A stretch of 64,000 nt of DNA from Tillandsia leiboldiana (taxonomy: Eukaryota; Streptophyta; Magnoliopsida; Poales; Bromeliaceae). The notes below the pieces were generated by a model that saw only the letters and a list, made by a program, of their open reading frames with translations, did not search any database and was not told where the DNA came from. The stretch's first letter is position 1; each line of letters starts with the position of its first letter. The translations under genes and the position numbers were made by a program. Positions 54,195 through 64,000 of the stretch are shown here, piece by piece. The stretch spans positions 38,163,562 through 38,227,561 of the forward strand of contig CM055063.1 in NCBI GenBank assembly GCA_029204045.2, written 5' to 3'.

Positions 54195-55504
54195 TTCCAT
54201 TTGCAGCACGCTCAAGTCCCCAAGCTCAAGACTCACTCCCACAACACAGTGAACAACACCATATAATCACCACTCAATCCTTCAGCTTCCCAGCACAAGG
54301 AAACATAAACACACAATCAAGAAAAGTAGAAAATCAACCATCAGGTAAGCAAATATAGAATTCCCATCTTAGTCAAGAATTCGAAAAATTTGAAAAACTC
54401 AAAAATTTGAAAAAACTCGATGCCTACCTTAGAATAGCAAACGAGAAATTCTCAGCCAGTAACTCCACCTTAGGGAAACTCTACTCAGCACTCCCGGCCA
54501 GCTCCAAATCTTCGGCGCGACGAAATTCACAAAATTTTTTAGAAAAAGCTTCACAGTTGCAAGTTGGTGCTGCTCCCCTGCTCTAACTCTCTCTGCTCTA
54601 CCGCCTGAAGGAAGGAAGGAGGAAGAATGTGACTAAGGAAGTGGCTTGGACACGCTCTGTAGGTTCGATAAATACACGTGTGTCAAGCTGCTCTCTAAGT
54701 CTAGCCTTTGTGTACACTTAGTCGCGAAACAATCCAAAATACTAACATGTTCATGCGAAAAAATGCAAGTTTTGGGCGCGCTCAACATCTCCCCGGGCGT
54801 CCTAAATATCGGAGCTACAGTAATAACGGGCGCTCCCCGGCCACCGGCTCCACTACAGTGTTGCGCCCGAAACTTCGGAATAATGCACCATCCTTATGCT
54901 GCTTCTTGGGCACTCGCTTTTTGCTCCCGGTACTGTAGTGCAGCACCCGAATTCCACCGTCTCCGCCAACTGCATCATCAAGTACAAATCTCGAGAAAAT
55001 TTCAATCACATAATTTTCGGACTGCTACAGTAACTTTCGGGTATCCTTTAACATGATTCACAAATATGTAACAGTTTCAGGTGTCCGAAATAATCTTTAG
55101 GGTGCCCGAAAACTCTAGAACTCCGGCCTTGCCATTTGCGATTCAAAGTCTGTTTTCGCATCTTTTTCGCGTTAAACAACACTCGCTTGATCCGAACATC
55201 TCTAAATGTATCGGTTAGCTCAAGGAAACACACCCGAACAACTACAAAGCTCCGGTACTCTACAGAGAGTGTGGGAGAAGAGAGCTCTTTCTCTCTTTGT
55301 TTCACTATTTGTGTATGCAAGAGAAAGGGCCAAGTCCCTTTTATAAAAGCCCTCTTTCAGAAAATACGAAACTACAATTTAATTGGGCCCATGGGACATG
55401 GGGTACCAGTACACGGGCCCCAATACCGGTACGTCATCTTAGATTTCACATGACCCAAGAGCTTGCTCCAACTTTGTTCTATGGGGTACCGGTATGTGAC
55501 ATGT
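54195..55504 (-). mobile_element. LTR R, promoter-containing piece
   Basis: This continues R between C and D; the last five bases are D's CATGT copy. On the minus strand TATAAAAG occurs at 55338-55345 inside the palindrome CTTTTATAAAAG, and downstream is a CTCTTTCTCTC-rich leader. Upstream are GGTACCGGTAC-like motifs shared with LTR W. No coding sequence is recognised. The LTR-like layout suggests the U3/R half of a minus-strand LTR related to W. Confidence 0.5.
55338..55345 (-). promoter_or_regulatory. TATA box of LTR R
   Basis: The minus strand reads TATAAAAGGGACTTGG, the clearest TATA in this element. The call rests on motif and context. Confidence 0.45.
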
Positions 55505-58076
55505 TGTAGTACCCGCTGGTTTAAAATGCTGTGGTTCTGTTCTTGGGTCTACTTTTGGGTTTTCTTTACTTCGCGTTTCGTTTCAGGGGTCCGGAAGGTG
55601 AACTAATAATTCTTTGTTTCCGGGCAGATCGTCGGGGCTCGCGAGTATTTTTAGTCAATAAAGCTCGCGAAACGGAGACCGTCGGCGAAATCGGTTTTGG
55701 ATTCCGACTCCGGAATCTCCCAGAATAAATTCCAGAAGGTGGCTAACGGTTCAGGCGATCAACGCGGGTTACCAGGCAGACCGGACCCCGGTTCGAACCC
55801 GACCTATTGTTTATTTTGACTTGAAATGGGTCCGTTCCCATTTCCCATTCTGACTGCTCGGGTTTTGTCGCATCTTGGAAAAAAAAAGGGGGTTTTATAT
55901 CTATCTCAACCTCCCTCACTCTAGGCGTACGACACCCCGAGCGCGGACGAGGAGCCATCACCCCCAACCCTACCCCCTTTCTCACCGATCGCGTGGAGGA
56001 CCAAGGCGGAGCGATCGAGGAGAGGGAAGATCGCCGGCACGCCCTTCGTCACCGGGCACGCAAGAACGGGACGATCCTCCCCTCGATCAACCCTAATCGA
56101 CAAAACCGAGGTGAGCATAGTTTAGGGTTCTTGTTTTTGTATTTCTTGGCTTCTTGTTCTTGGCATACGAGGTGGGGGAAAGCGACGGCGTCGCCGGAGT
56201 CCAGCGCAGGCGGAGCCACGCATGCGGGCAACACCGCATGCGGGCGGCGCGGCCGCACGGGCCGCGCGCGCGCGCGTGCAACCCGCATGCAGGCTGCACC
56301 CGCATGCGGGCGGCACGCCGCGGAGCCCGCAAGGGGGCGGCCGCGCGTGCACCCCCGCATGCGGGCGGCACCCGCATGCGGGCGGCGCGGCCACGCAGCC
56401 CGCGCGGGGCCGGCCGTGCGTACACCCTCGCATGCGGGCGGCACCCGCATGCGGGTGGCGCGGCCACGCGGCCCGCGCGGGGCCGGGCGCGCACGCACCC
56501 GCGCATGCGGGCAGCGCGCCCGCCCAGCCGCGCGGGGCCTGGCGCGCGCACCCGCACACGGGCAGCACCGCACGCGGGCAGCACCGCATGCGGGCGGCGC
56601 GGGGAGGGGGGCGCGGCCGTGGGCCGTCCGCGTCGTTGGCCTCGGCCGAGGACGTCGCCGTCTTCGCCGATCGGCAGGTTGTGCCCCACGATCGACCGGA
56701 AGAGACGGGCATTCCGCAGTCTTTTACCTGTTCAGAGTTGTGAGTTACTGACTTCCGTACGGCAGGTTCGTGTAGGTCCGGGCGGACAGACCAAGACACG
56801 AAAGAACCTAGCATCGATCAGGAGCGCGACAACGAAAGGTGGGTTTCCTTTGAGACTAAGTATAGAATCGGTGTTCTTGGATAGTTACTAACTGCATATT
56901 ATTGGTACTAATGCTGACGGTCTCTATGATTGCGATATATCCTGTATCTTGGTGACTGTGCTTGTAGTTGCGACACGCGCACCCGCGGTCTGGCCACCGC
57001 AAAGGGTGCTCTTTTCCGGGAAAGCGGTCTTTGACCCGTGTTAACCCACGAGGTGGGGTAGTGGGGGCCCCCGTAGGTGTGGGGTTTGAGGCATCTAAAG
57101 GGGGGGGAGAGGTGCGACCTGTCGGGATAGGTGTCCGACGAGGTCAGGTGCCCCAAGATGTGAGCGGTGCGATCTGTCGGGGTAGGTGCCCGACGAGATC
57201 AAGGTGCGTAGGTGCTATAGGTATTACAGGTGTTGCAGGTGTTCGCGTGTTACTTTTCCAGTGAGCCGAGTGGTTGCTCCGGATAGTCTTACTGTTGGGT
57301 TTGGCATTCTTTCTTGCTTATTATTATTATCGCATGTCGCTGACTACCCACTCCGTGACAGGTTCTTCCAGGGGTGAGCGGTAGACGACGGTGAGGTCGA
57401 GGCAGGAGTGGTCGGGCAGTGAGGAGCCCTAGTCTGTATCTCCTTTACTTTTCCTTGCATTTCATTTGGTACTGTAGACTACGGTGTGGTTCGCGATACC
57501 CTCGTGGGGTCGGTGTGGATGTTGATTACTGGTATTCTGGATTTGAAATTATGGTTCTTTTATTACCCCCGTTCGGCCGTTTTCCAAAGCAAAACAACTA
57601 GAAAAAAGAAAAAGAACTTCGAAAACTATCTTCCAAAAAATCCGAGGTCGTCTGGACCCGTTTTCCAAACCATGTGAATTTATGGGATTTCTAAACAGTT
57701 TTCAAAACCTCAGGTCGTGTGGACCTATTTTCCCTGTGGATTTATGGCATCTTTCCAAATTATTTTCAAAACCATGGGTCGTGTGGACCTGTTTTCAAAA
57801 CTGTGAGTTTATCCTTTCAACTTGACTGGCGGCGGGCATTGTATTCAGTCTGCATTGTTGGTTAAATATCGAACTGTTGTGATTAACTGAATGCTTGTGT
57901 TAAGATGTTGTAATAGCCGCGATGACGTGCATATACAGAGGAGACTCTGCCCGATTTTCGAGTAAATCTGTATATGCGGCGGGTCTGGGCACGTGCCGGG
58001 GAGGACCGAACTTCAAAAAAAAAAAAAATTTAACAACTCTTCCTTTTCCGCTGAGCGAGACCCCCGGGGCGTGACA
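55505..58076 (+). mobile_element. Solo LTR D (Tekay type)
   Basis: The 2572-bp LTR starts TGTAGTACCCGCTGG and ends GGGGCGTGACA. It is flanked by CATGT at 55500-55504 and 58077-58081, with no interior. Its 5' zone (55505-55830) closely matches LTRs A and B. Its GC-rich centre (56210-56600) is of a different composition. The mid-LTR hairpin is at 57045-57065 and the terminal hairpin at 57930-57976. Solo LTRs arise by recombination between an element's two LTRs. Confidence 0.9.
56210..56600 (+). repeat. GC-rich array in LTR D
   Basis: The repeats are built from GCATGCGGGCGGCRC and related words, similar in flavour to B's 16-bp array but not the same unit. Stop-free frames of 170-250 codons on both strands are artefacts. 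Confidence 0.75.
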
Positions 58077-58316
58077 CATGTGGTACCGGTATGCCATACA
58101 AAAATTATGCAGTTTACATATTTGCACCTTTCAAATCCATTTGCAAGGCAACTTTATACCGAATTCATTCGAATTCGTTTGGAACTTCACCCAAATCACA
58201 TGGATGGTCTCCTAATTTGCTTTTCTCCAAAATTCCACAAATTGTGGAGGTTCCGGTTCACTACACTAAGGCCCAAGGCTACCTTGGGGGTCCGGGCCGT
58301 GCTAGCCCGGCTGGCA
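58077..58316 (-). mobile_element. LTR R, upstream piece
   Basis: After D's CATGT copy, R resumes with GGTACCGGTATGCC. It ends at LTR F (TGTCACGCC at 58317). GGCAC at 58312-58316 may be F's target copy, but the partner is not visible. Confidence 0.45.
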
Positions 58317-58403
58317 CTGTCACGCCCCCGGGTCGAAACTGCGACCCGGGCTCGCCAACAGATCCGCCGCCTATACAAAAACCCCGCATAGGCGAAGCGC
58401 CCA
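58317..58403 (-). mobile_element. LTR F, 3' tip
   Basis: The minus-strand LTR end reads GGGGGCGTGACA at 58317, preceded by GGCGGATCTGTTGGCGAGCC as in W. Solo LTR E interrupts it at 58404. Confidence 0.75.
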
Positions 58404-59239
58404 TGTAATGACGTTGGCTTTTTATTATTTCCTAGATGACGTCTTTTGGAATTGAGCTTGTTTTTGGTGGATTTTTCTTGGTTTTGGTTCGCTTGGTTTT
58501 GGGTTGCGGTTGCCGTATTGCGGTAGAGCTCGTTAAACGGAGAAGGACGATGCGATCGGATCGAAAATCTGACTTACGGATCTTCCAGAATGAGGGTTTC
58601 GGTATTAGCGGATCCAAAAAGGTAAGTTCTGACATCCTAGGAACCCGATATGTGTTATTGGTGCATCAGGATCCGTGCTAACGGTTACGGGACATTTCGG
58701 AGAATCGGCACGCTTATCGAGGAATCAGTTAAAAATATCTTTAAAATACCGGATATGGGGATTTTTCTTTATACGTACATATGAAAAGGGAAAAGAAAAA
58801 TAAATAAATTCATAATAAAATATAATTATATCCCGATTACCGTAAAACCCTAGTTTTAAAATATTGCATCTTTTCCTTCCTCCTCGTCGTGCGTGCCGAA
58901 GAACGAGACCGGAAACGTTGCCAATACCGGGGAGCGGATCCGGAAACTCTACCATTACCGGATATCGGGATCGCGTCGTCTTCTCCGTCAGAGCTAGGTT
59001 AGTTAGCACCTTTGGTCTTCGATATCCGAATCCCGTTTCTCAGTTGATGATACCTTAGTTCTCGCGTTTTGCATCCCGTGCTTGTTTGTCGCTCGTTTGG
59101 GTTTCGTCGTTTGTTTCAATCATTGACTTTCGCATGATGGTTTGATCGTTGGTTTTCTTTGATGTTTTCATTGACGGTTATGTTGTTTCGTTCCTTGAGA
59201 TGACCTTGTTGGGGTTTTTTTGTTTGATGGTGTGCATTG

Positions 59240-59760
59240 CCACCATCGCCGCCGCTCGATGCCCTAGCCGAGCCACGGCCACCGCCGCGCGTTGCCACCG
59301 CTGGCCGCGCGCCGCACGCAGCTAGGCGCTGCCGCCCGCGCGCCGCCCGCACAGCGTGCCGCGCTGTCAGGCCGCCCGCACCGCGTGCCGTCGAGCCGCG
59401 CTGCCAGGCCACCCGCGCGCCGCCCACACCGCGTGCCGTCGTGCCGCGCTCCCAGGCCACCCGCGCGCCGCCGCACCGCGTGTGCCCTAGCCGCGTGCAC
59501 CGCCAGGTTGCACAGCGCCGCCGCCGCGCGTGCCTTAGAGCAGCGTCGCCGCCCGCGTGTGCCCTAGCCGCAAGCGCCTCCAGCCTGCTCAGCCGCGCGC
59601 CGTGCGCACCCGCAACCCCGCGCCCCGCCGCCTTCGCGCCCTAGCGCCCCGCCGCCCCCGCGTCGCACGGCCCTGCTGTTGCTGCCGCACGCCCTACAGC
59701 GTGCACCGCCGCACAGCCTGCGTGGCCAAAGTCCGCGCGGCTGTCCGCATGGGTCGAGCC
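59240..59760 (+). repeat. GC-rich tract in LTR E
   Basis: Short imperfect repeats such as CCGCGCGCCGCCCGCACCGC and CGTGTGCCCTAGCCGC fill this tract. Open frames of 78-135 codons on both strands result from composition only. Confidence 0.75.
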
Positions 59761-59764
59761 GCTG

Positions 59765-60058
59765 CCGTCAACGGTTTTGCTCGACGGTTTTAGCTTGACA
59801 GTTTTTGTTTGACGGTTTACTTGGTGTTTTCGTCGACGGTTCTGCTCGACGGTTTTGCTCGATGGTTTTGCTTGACAGATTTTGTTTGACGATTTACTTG
59901 GCGTTTTCGTCGACGGTTTTGTTCGACGGTTTTGGCTTGACAGATTTTCCTTGATGGTTTTACTTCGCGTTTTCGTCGACGGTTTTGCTCGACGGTTTTG
60001 GCTTGACAGATTTTCCTTGATGGTTTTACTTGGCATTTTTGTCGATGGTTTTTGGCTT
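59765..60058 (+). repeat. GTCGACGGTTTTG higher-order repeats
   Basis: Roughly 15-bp words such as CGACGGTTTTGCT and TTGACAGATTTT are arranged into three larger units of about 66-78 bp, each beginning GTCGACGGTT (near 59834, 59911, 59977). Confidence 0.75.
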
Positions 60059-60317
60059 GGCGGTGCAGTCAGCCTGACGGCGGAGTCCGCTTGACGGGGC
60101 AGCCAGCCTAACGGCGCAGTCCGCTTGACGGTGCAGGCCGCTTGATGGTGCAGTCAGCCTGACGGTGCAGTCCGCTTGACAGTGCAGTCAGCCTAACGGT
60201 GCAGTCCACTTGACGATGCAGTCAGCTTGACGGTGCAGTCCGCTTGACGGTGCAGTCAGCCTGACGGTGCAGTCCGCTTGACCGTGCAGTCCGCTTGACG
60301 GTGCAGTTCGCCCGACG
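60059..60317 (+). repeat. 17-bp tandem array, ~15 units, mostly alternating variants
   Basis: The unit is GACGGTGCAGTCCGCTT, and a second variant, GACGGTGCAGTCAGCCT, alternates with it along much of the array. The alternation gives a 34-bp dimer in parts of the array. Confidence 0.85.
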
Positions 60318-62008
60318 CAGTTGTTTTCATTTTTCGTCAGATGAGCCTCCGCTCGGTTGTTTTTCGTCGCGGACTTCGTCAAGGCAATGATTGGAATCCA
60401 TTTTTCGTCAATTGCCTCATCGACAATCGGATCGCGTCGGAAGTACGATTTTTGCAACCGGAGGGATTTTTGGACTCGGAGTATTTCGTCGGTTTCTGTT
60501 TTGGGGATAGAAGGGATTTTTGGTACAATAGTCGGGACCACAGAATTTGCCAGTTTGGGAGTAAATTGTTAATTTGTGTTTTGGATATTTTATTAGGCCC
60601 GCGTGTGGTGTTGATTTCTTAGGAGGGTCGCGGACGCGGTCGTTTATCTTCGTTTCAGGTGGGTGCACTCTTAGAACCCCTTTGTTGCATATTTCTTTAT
60701 TATTATGTTGCACCATATTAAGAGATATTGTGAGTAATCGTGGCGGCTTTTTGGAACTCGGAATGTGGGTTCGGTAAAGTAAAACTTGTGCTATTAGTGG
60801 ACCCTGGGCAGGTCCGGGGGATTTATAGGAGTTCGTAGAGGAATCTCGTACTCAAGATGACTTACGGGTAGAGATTGGTACCCCGACTTGGAGTCGGAAA
60901 CTCTGGTGAACTGGTAATATCTGACCTTGCACTTTATTGTTTTCCCTTATGACATCTTATGAGTTGATGACTAACCCTATGTTCTACACGTGTATCAGCA
61001 CTTAGACCTTTTGGAGCAACGAGTGTCGCAGGTGGACACTCGTTTTATTATGGTTACTATGCTCATGGTGCTTGCACGCACACCAGCGGTTTGGCCACCG
61101 TGTCGGTGTACTTTTCCGGAAAGGTGGTCTGCGGACCCGTGAACCCTACGAGGTGACGTAGTAGGGGCCCCTCGCGGTGATTTACGGTGCTGCACTTGTG
61201 CAGTGGGGGGTTTACATGCACCGAAGGTGAGAGCGGTGTGGTTTTCTTTTGCCTGAGGTCTCCGGACCGACATGGCAAGGTGCTCAGCAATAGTCCCTCG
61301 GGGATGATGTGATTGATTGCAGGATGGGTTATGGATGCTCTGGCTGTATGGTTTGATTTATTATCCGCACCTTTTTGCATCATAGTTGTAGTTGTGTTTT
61401 ATCCCTACTCTTCTTGTCACTGACTCCCACTGCGTGACAGGTTTGGTCGGGTCTGGGGATCAGGACGATGGTGAGGACGCTACTTGGTGAGGTGTGAGGT
61501 TACCTCGGTCAGGTTCCTTTTCCTTCTTTCGTTTTTAGTTGGTTATTTCCTTTATGGCCGTACTGGGCATGTGGACGTGCGTGGTGTGGATGTTGAGACG
61601 GTCTTATACTTTGTAGAGTTATGTTTTCAGATTGTGGTTTTATGGACGCGTCGTGTAGACGCGGGTTTTCACACTTAAAAAGGAATTGTGAAAATGGCTT
61701 TAGAAAATTAAGTGTCATGTGGGGCACTGTTTTTAAAACCTGTGGATTTATCCTTTCAAACCTATTGAAGCGCCGGGTGTGCGCCGTTTAATGAAATAAG
61801 ATGATAGCGTTTTCAAATTCATACTCTGGTAATTTGTAACTGTTAATGCTTGGTGGTTGATACTTTTATTCGGGCTTTGGGACGTCGTGCATATGCAAGG
61901 GAGATCTTGTATATGTGGCGGGTCTATGCACGTGCCACGCGGGAGTCTGTTTCAAAGAAAAAAAAATAGGGCTGCCTTCCACTTTAAAATTGCTCCCAGG
62001 GCGTGACA

Positions 62009-63752
62009 GCCCAACCTGCAAGAAAAGGTACTACAGCTAAACAGATATCAGAGCTATAAAGAAAACTGCTGTAAAACTAAAATCCAACCATCTGTACAAT
62101 TGAAAATAATGATACAATATCCATCTCCCAAATATGATCATATACAAAATCCTCTTATACAATAACCCAGAACTCAACAGGGAGGTAAACTGAAATAATA
62201 CATCAGTGTACAGGCTCTCAGTACAAGTCAGATCCTCATAATGCAATAGTCTCTCAAAAGTAGAAATAAAACTAGTCTACTGACTGTACTACAAATCTCC
62301 TATGTGGGGGTACGGCTACTCTCCAAAGACAGGTAGGGATCTAGCTCGCGACTCCCTCGCCTCGAACAGCAACAGCAGAATCAGCAACTCCCGCAATGAC
62401 TCTGCAAAACAAAGGAGAGGAAAGAAAAGGGAGGGGAAAAACCCCCAACGGGTGTGAGAACTACACAAACACGTAGTTCTCAGTGGGTACCGCCACCAGG
62501 CCTGACGGTCTGCCCACCAAGTCTACTAGAGGCATAAGATAATGATGCAGTAACGACTGAACAAGAAAGCTAGAGATACTCAACAGCTACCATGCCTCTA
62601 TCTAAATGCTCAATAGGGAAAACCGATGAAAGATATGCAAACCCTCGTACACGAGGTGCTCAATCGACCCAATCGAGCTGACTGCCACATCTGGCCCAGT
62701 CAAGCCTGGGCCTCCCTAGTATATCAACGTAGGGTGTCCAATCGGACTAACTCGCTATCGAAAAATGGCACATGCAGGCTATAGTCGAAATCCACGCTCT
62801 CTCTCAGAACGGATAGACTCAAGATCCTCAAGCATCTCGCACAACAGTTGAAGTACTCTCAACGACACGGGACCACCGTCAACCCAAACGGCTCCCACCA
62901 ACACTAGCACTGGTCTAAACTCAGCTACCAGACTCCACTCAGCCCCCAGGCACAAGTGCAACAATAAAAGCATCTGCCTGAATAAACCCAATCAATGGAC
63001 CAGTAAAAACTGGCACTGCCTGCTCTGCTGTCGAACTCAAGAACTCAGTAGCGGGAACGGCACACATGGCTCGCATCCCAAAATAAGTAATAGACCGGCA
63101 CACATGGCTCGGTCAAAGGCCTACCTCCGGAGTGGCACTCGAGGGGAGCGACCTACACGAGTAAAGTATCTCTGTCACAAGTATCACGATATAGCAGGAC
63201 TGGATCACGACTCTGATCGAAGTGGGAAAATCCATCCACTAAAGAAAACTCGATCCCCAATCTGATGCACAAGTAAATATCCGGTCAACCGCCCAATATC
63301 CGCGGTCGCCGCAATACCCCACAAGTCCACAATCTGGTACAACAGCCAACACCCGGTCAACCACCCAATATCCGCGGTTGCCGGAACATCCCACAACCCA
63401 CAATCAAGTCCAACCTGTCCCAGACTCAAAGTCTCGACTACACTATCCCAAACCCCTGCTCGAACCCGAGCAACATGTATCACATGTCTGACTAAAAATG
63501 AGAAAAGAAACAAACATGGTTTCTCCTAAGTCAAGTCCCAACATGATAGTGTAGCAGTAAAAGATGGCCTATCTAGATGTCCATACAAGCATGCAAGTGT
63601 CCTCAAGGAAGATAGAAGAAATAGAGTATATCAACTAGTGGCTCCACATAGGTATAACCAACATGCCAAAATCACTAATGAACTACACATGTCTATAATG
63701 CATGATCCATAATAACTCCTCAGAGTAGTACCCGCACATAGATATATCATTC
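62009..63752 (-). mobile_element. LTR F, main visible part
   Basis: After E's GCCCA copy the minus-strand LTR continues. It contains CGGTCGCCGC/CCGCCCAATATCCGCGG stem-loops (63285-63385) and the sequence around GGAGTGGCACTCGAGGGGAG (63126-63145), both homologous to LTR X (about 7600-8580). No coding sequence is recognised. A Copia LTR at 63753 cuts it; the five bases before that (CATTC) may be the Copia target copy. Confidence 0.65.
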
Positions 63753-64000
63753 TGTTGTAGAGTTATTATGGATCCACAAGGATCTAAATAGGTACTATCA
63801 AACAACTAGAGGGGGGGTGAATAGGTGTAATACTTAAAAACTCAATCTCAGTGCAAAATAAAAACCAATGCGGAAAATAAAAACAGCACACCGAGATATA
63901 CGTGGAAACTCCAATCCAGGAGAAAAACCACGGGACCAACACGCAATAACAATCCACTAAGAATAGAAGAATAACAAGGTGATTACCGACTCCACGGACT
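63753..64000 (-). mobile_element. Ty1/Copia LTR, 3' part, runs off the right edge
   Basis: The minus-strand end reads ...ATAACTCTACAACA at 63753. Upstream lies CACCTATTCACCCCCCCTCT and the CGTGGTTTTTCTCC region, homologous to LTR M1 (10005-10170). It is a third member of the same or a sister Copia family. No primer site follows the LTR end, so it is a solo or 3' LTR. Confidence 0.7.

Larger units (their letters stand above)
58404..62008 (+). mobile_element. Solo LTR E
   Basis: The 3605-bp LTR starts TGTAATGACG and ends AGGGCGTGACA, flanked by GCCCA at 58399-58403 and 62009-62013. It has a GC-rich centre (59240-59760), two tandem-repeat zones (59765-60317), the mid-LTR hairpin with a compensatory change (61144-61166), and a compact terminal hairpin (61890-61915). 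There is no interior and no coding content. Confidence 0.9.

Noticed and set aside
55993..56891. Frames of 170-252 codons in LTR D
   Set aside because: Same cause: a GC-rich repeat with open frames on both strands, inside a solo LTR bounded by CATGT duplications.
59116..59644. Alanine/arginine/proline-rich frames on both strands of LTR E
   Set aside because: They lie in a GC-rich low-complexity tract within a solo LTR with GCCCA duplications.
1..64000. A host gene, tRNA, rRNA or a new gene system in the gaps
   Set aside because: Every longer stretch could be assigned to, or is bounded by, retroelement sequence. Unassigned pieces (2475-3773, 49919-50699) show no splice-like or protein-like pattern by eye.

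Overview
This window looks like intergenic heterochromatin from a seed-plant nuclear genome. I found no host gene, tRNA, rRNA or CRISPR array. Nearly all of it can be assigned to long terminal repeat (LTR) retrotransposons stacked inside one another. The plant signs are Tekay/Del-type chromovirus LTRs ending GGGGCGTGACA, with a TGGTATCAGAG primer site and an integrase-chromodomain; a Tat-type Ty3/Gypsy gag; and a Ty1/Copia gag of the UBN2 type with a TGGTATCAAAGC primer site. The species cannot be named from this sequence.

Layout, left to right. 1-2474: 3' part of a plus-strand LTR that runs off the left edge. 2475-3773: unclassified. 3774-5087: plus-strand Copia LTR. 5088-9342: a large plus-strand Gypsy-type LTR (X) lacking its last bases. 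9343-11209: minus-strand Copia remnant (partial gag, primer site, LTR). 11210-15197: minus-strand Tat-like element (G: gag pseudogene, primer site, LTR). 15198-45988: a second Tat-like element (U, minus) that has absorbed most other insertions. These are A (16428-25763, target duplication GAAGT); V (26305-40915, TTGGG), which holds W (27778-40166, GCACC), which holds B (29506-38298, TGCTG); and Y (40931 to about 43231). From 45989 to 58316 lies the 5' half of a minus-strand LTR (R), interrupted by C (46211-54194, TTCCA) and solo LTR D (55505-58076, CATGT). From 58317 to 63752 lies LTR F (minus), interrupted by solo LTR E (58404-62008, GCCCA). A Copia LTR starts at 63753 and runs off the right edge.

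Coding content is entirely retroelement. The best preserved frame is 32480-34081 (minus), a 533-codon integrase plus chromodomain with its H2C2 and D,D35E residues in place. Next is a 207-codon zinc-knuckle gag in the same element (34521-35144). A, B and C have all lost protease and most or all of reverse transcriptase, so they are deletion derivatives that would depend on proteins supplied by another copy.

The most interesting signal is in the LTRs, not the genes. Two hairpins recur across LTR families that otherwise differ, with compensatory base changes in their stems: one about 120-200 bp before the LTR end, the other in a roughly 110-bp mid-LTR block. Other findings are a hypervariable GC-rich LTR centre, exact repeat-number differences between sister LTRs, and a six-copy CACGTG array upstream of an LTR TATA box.
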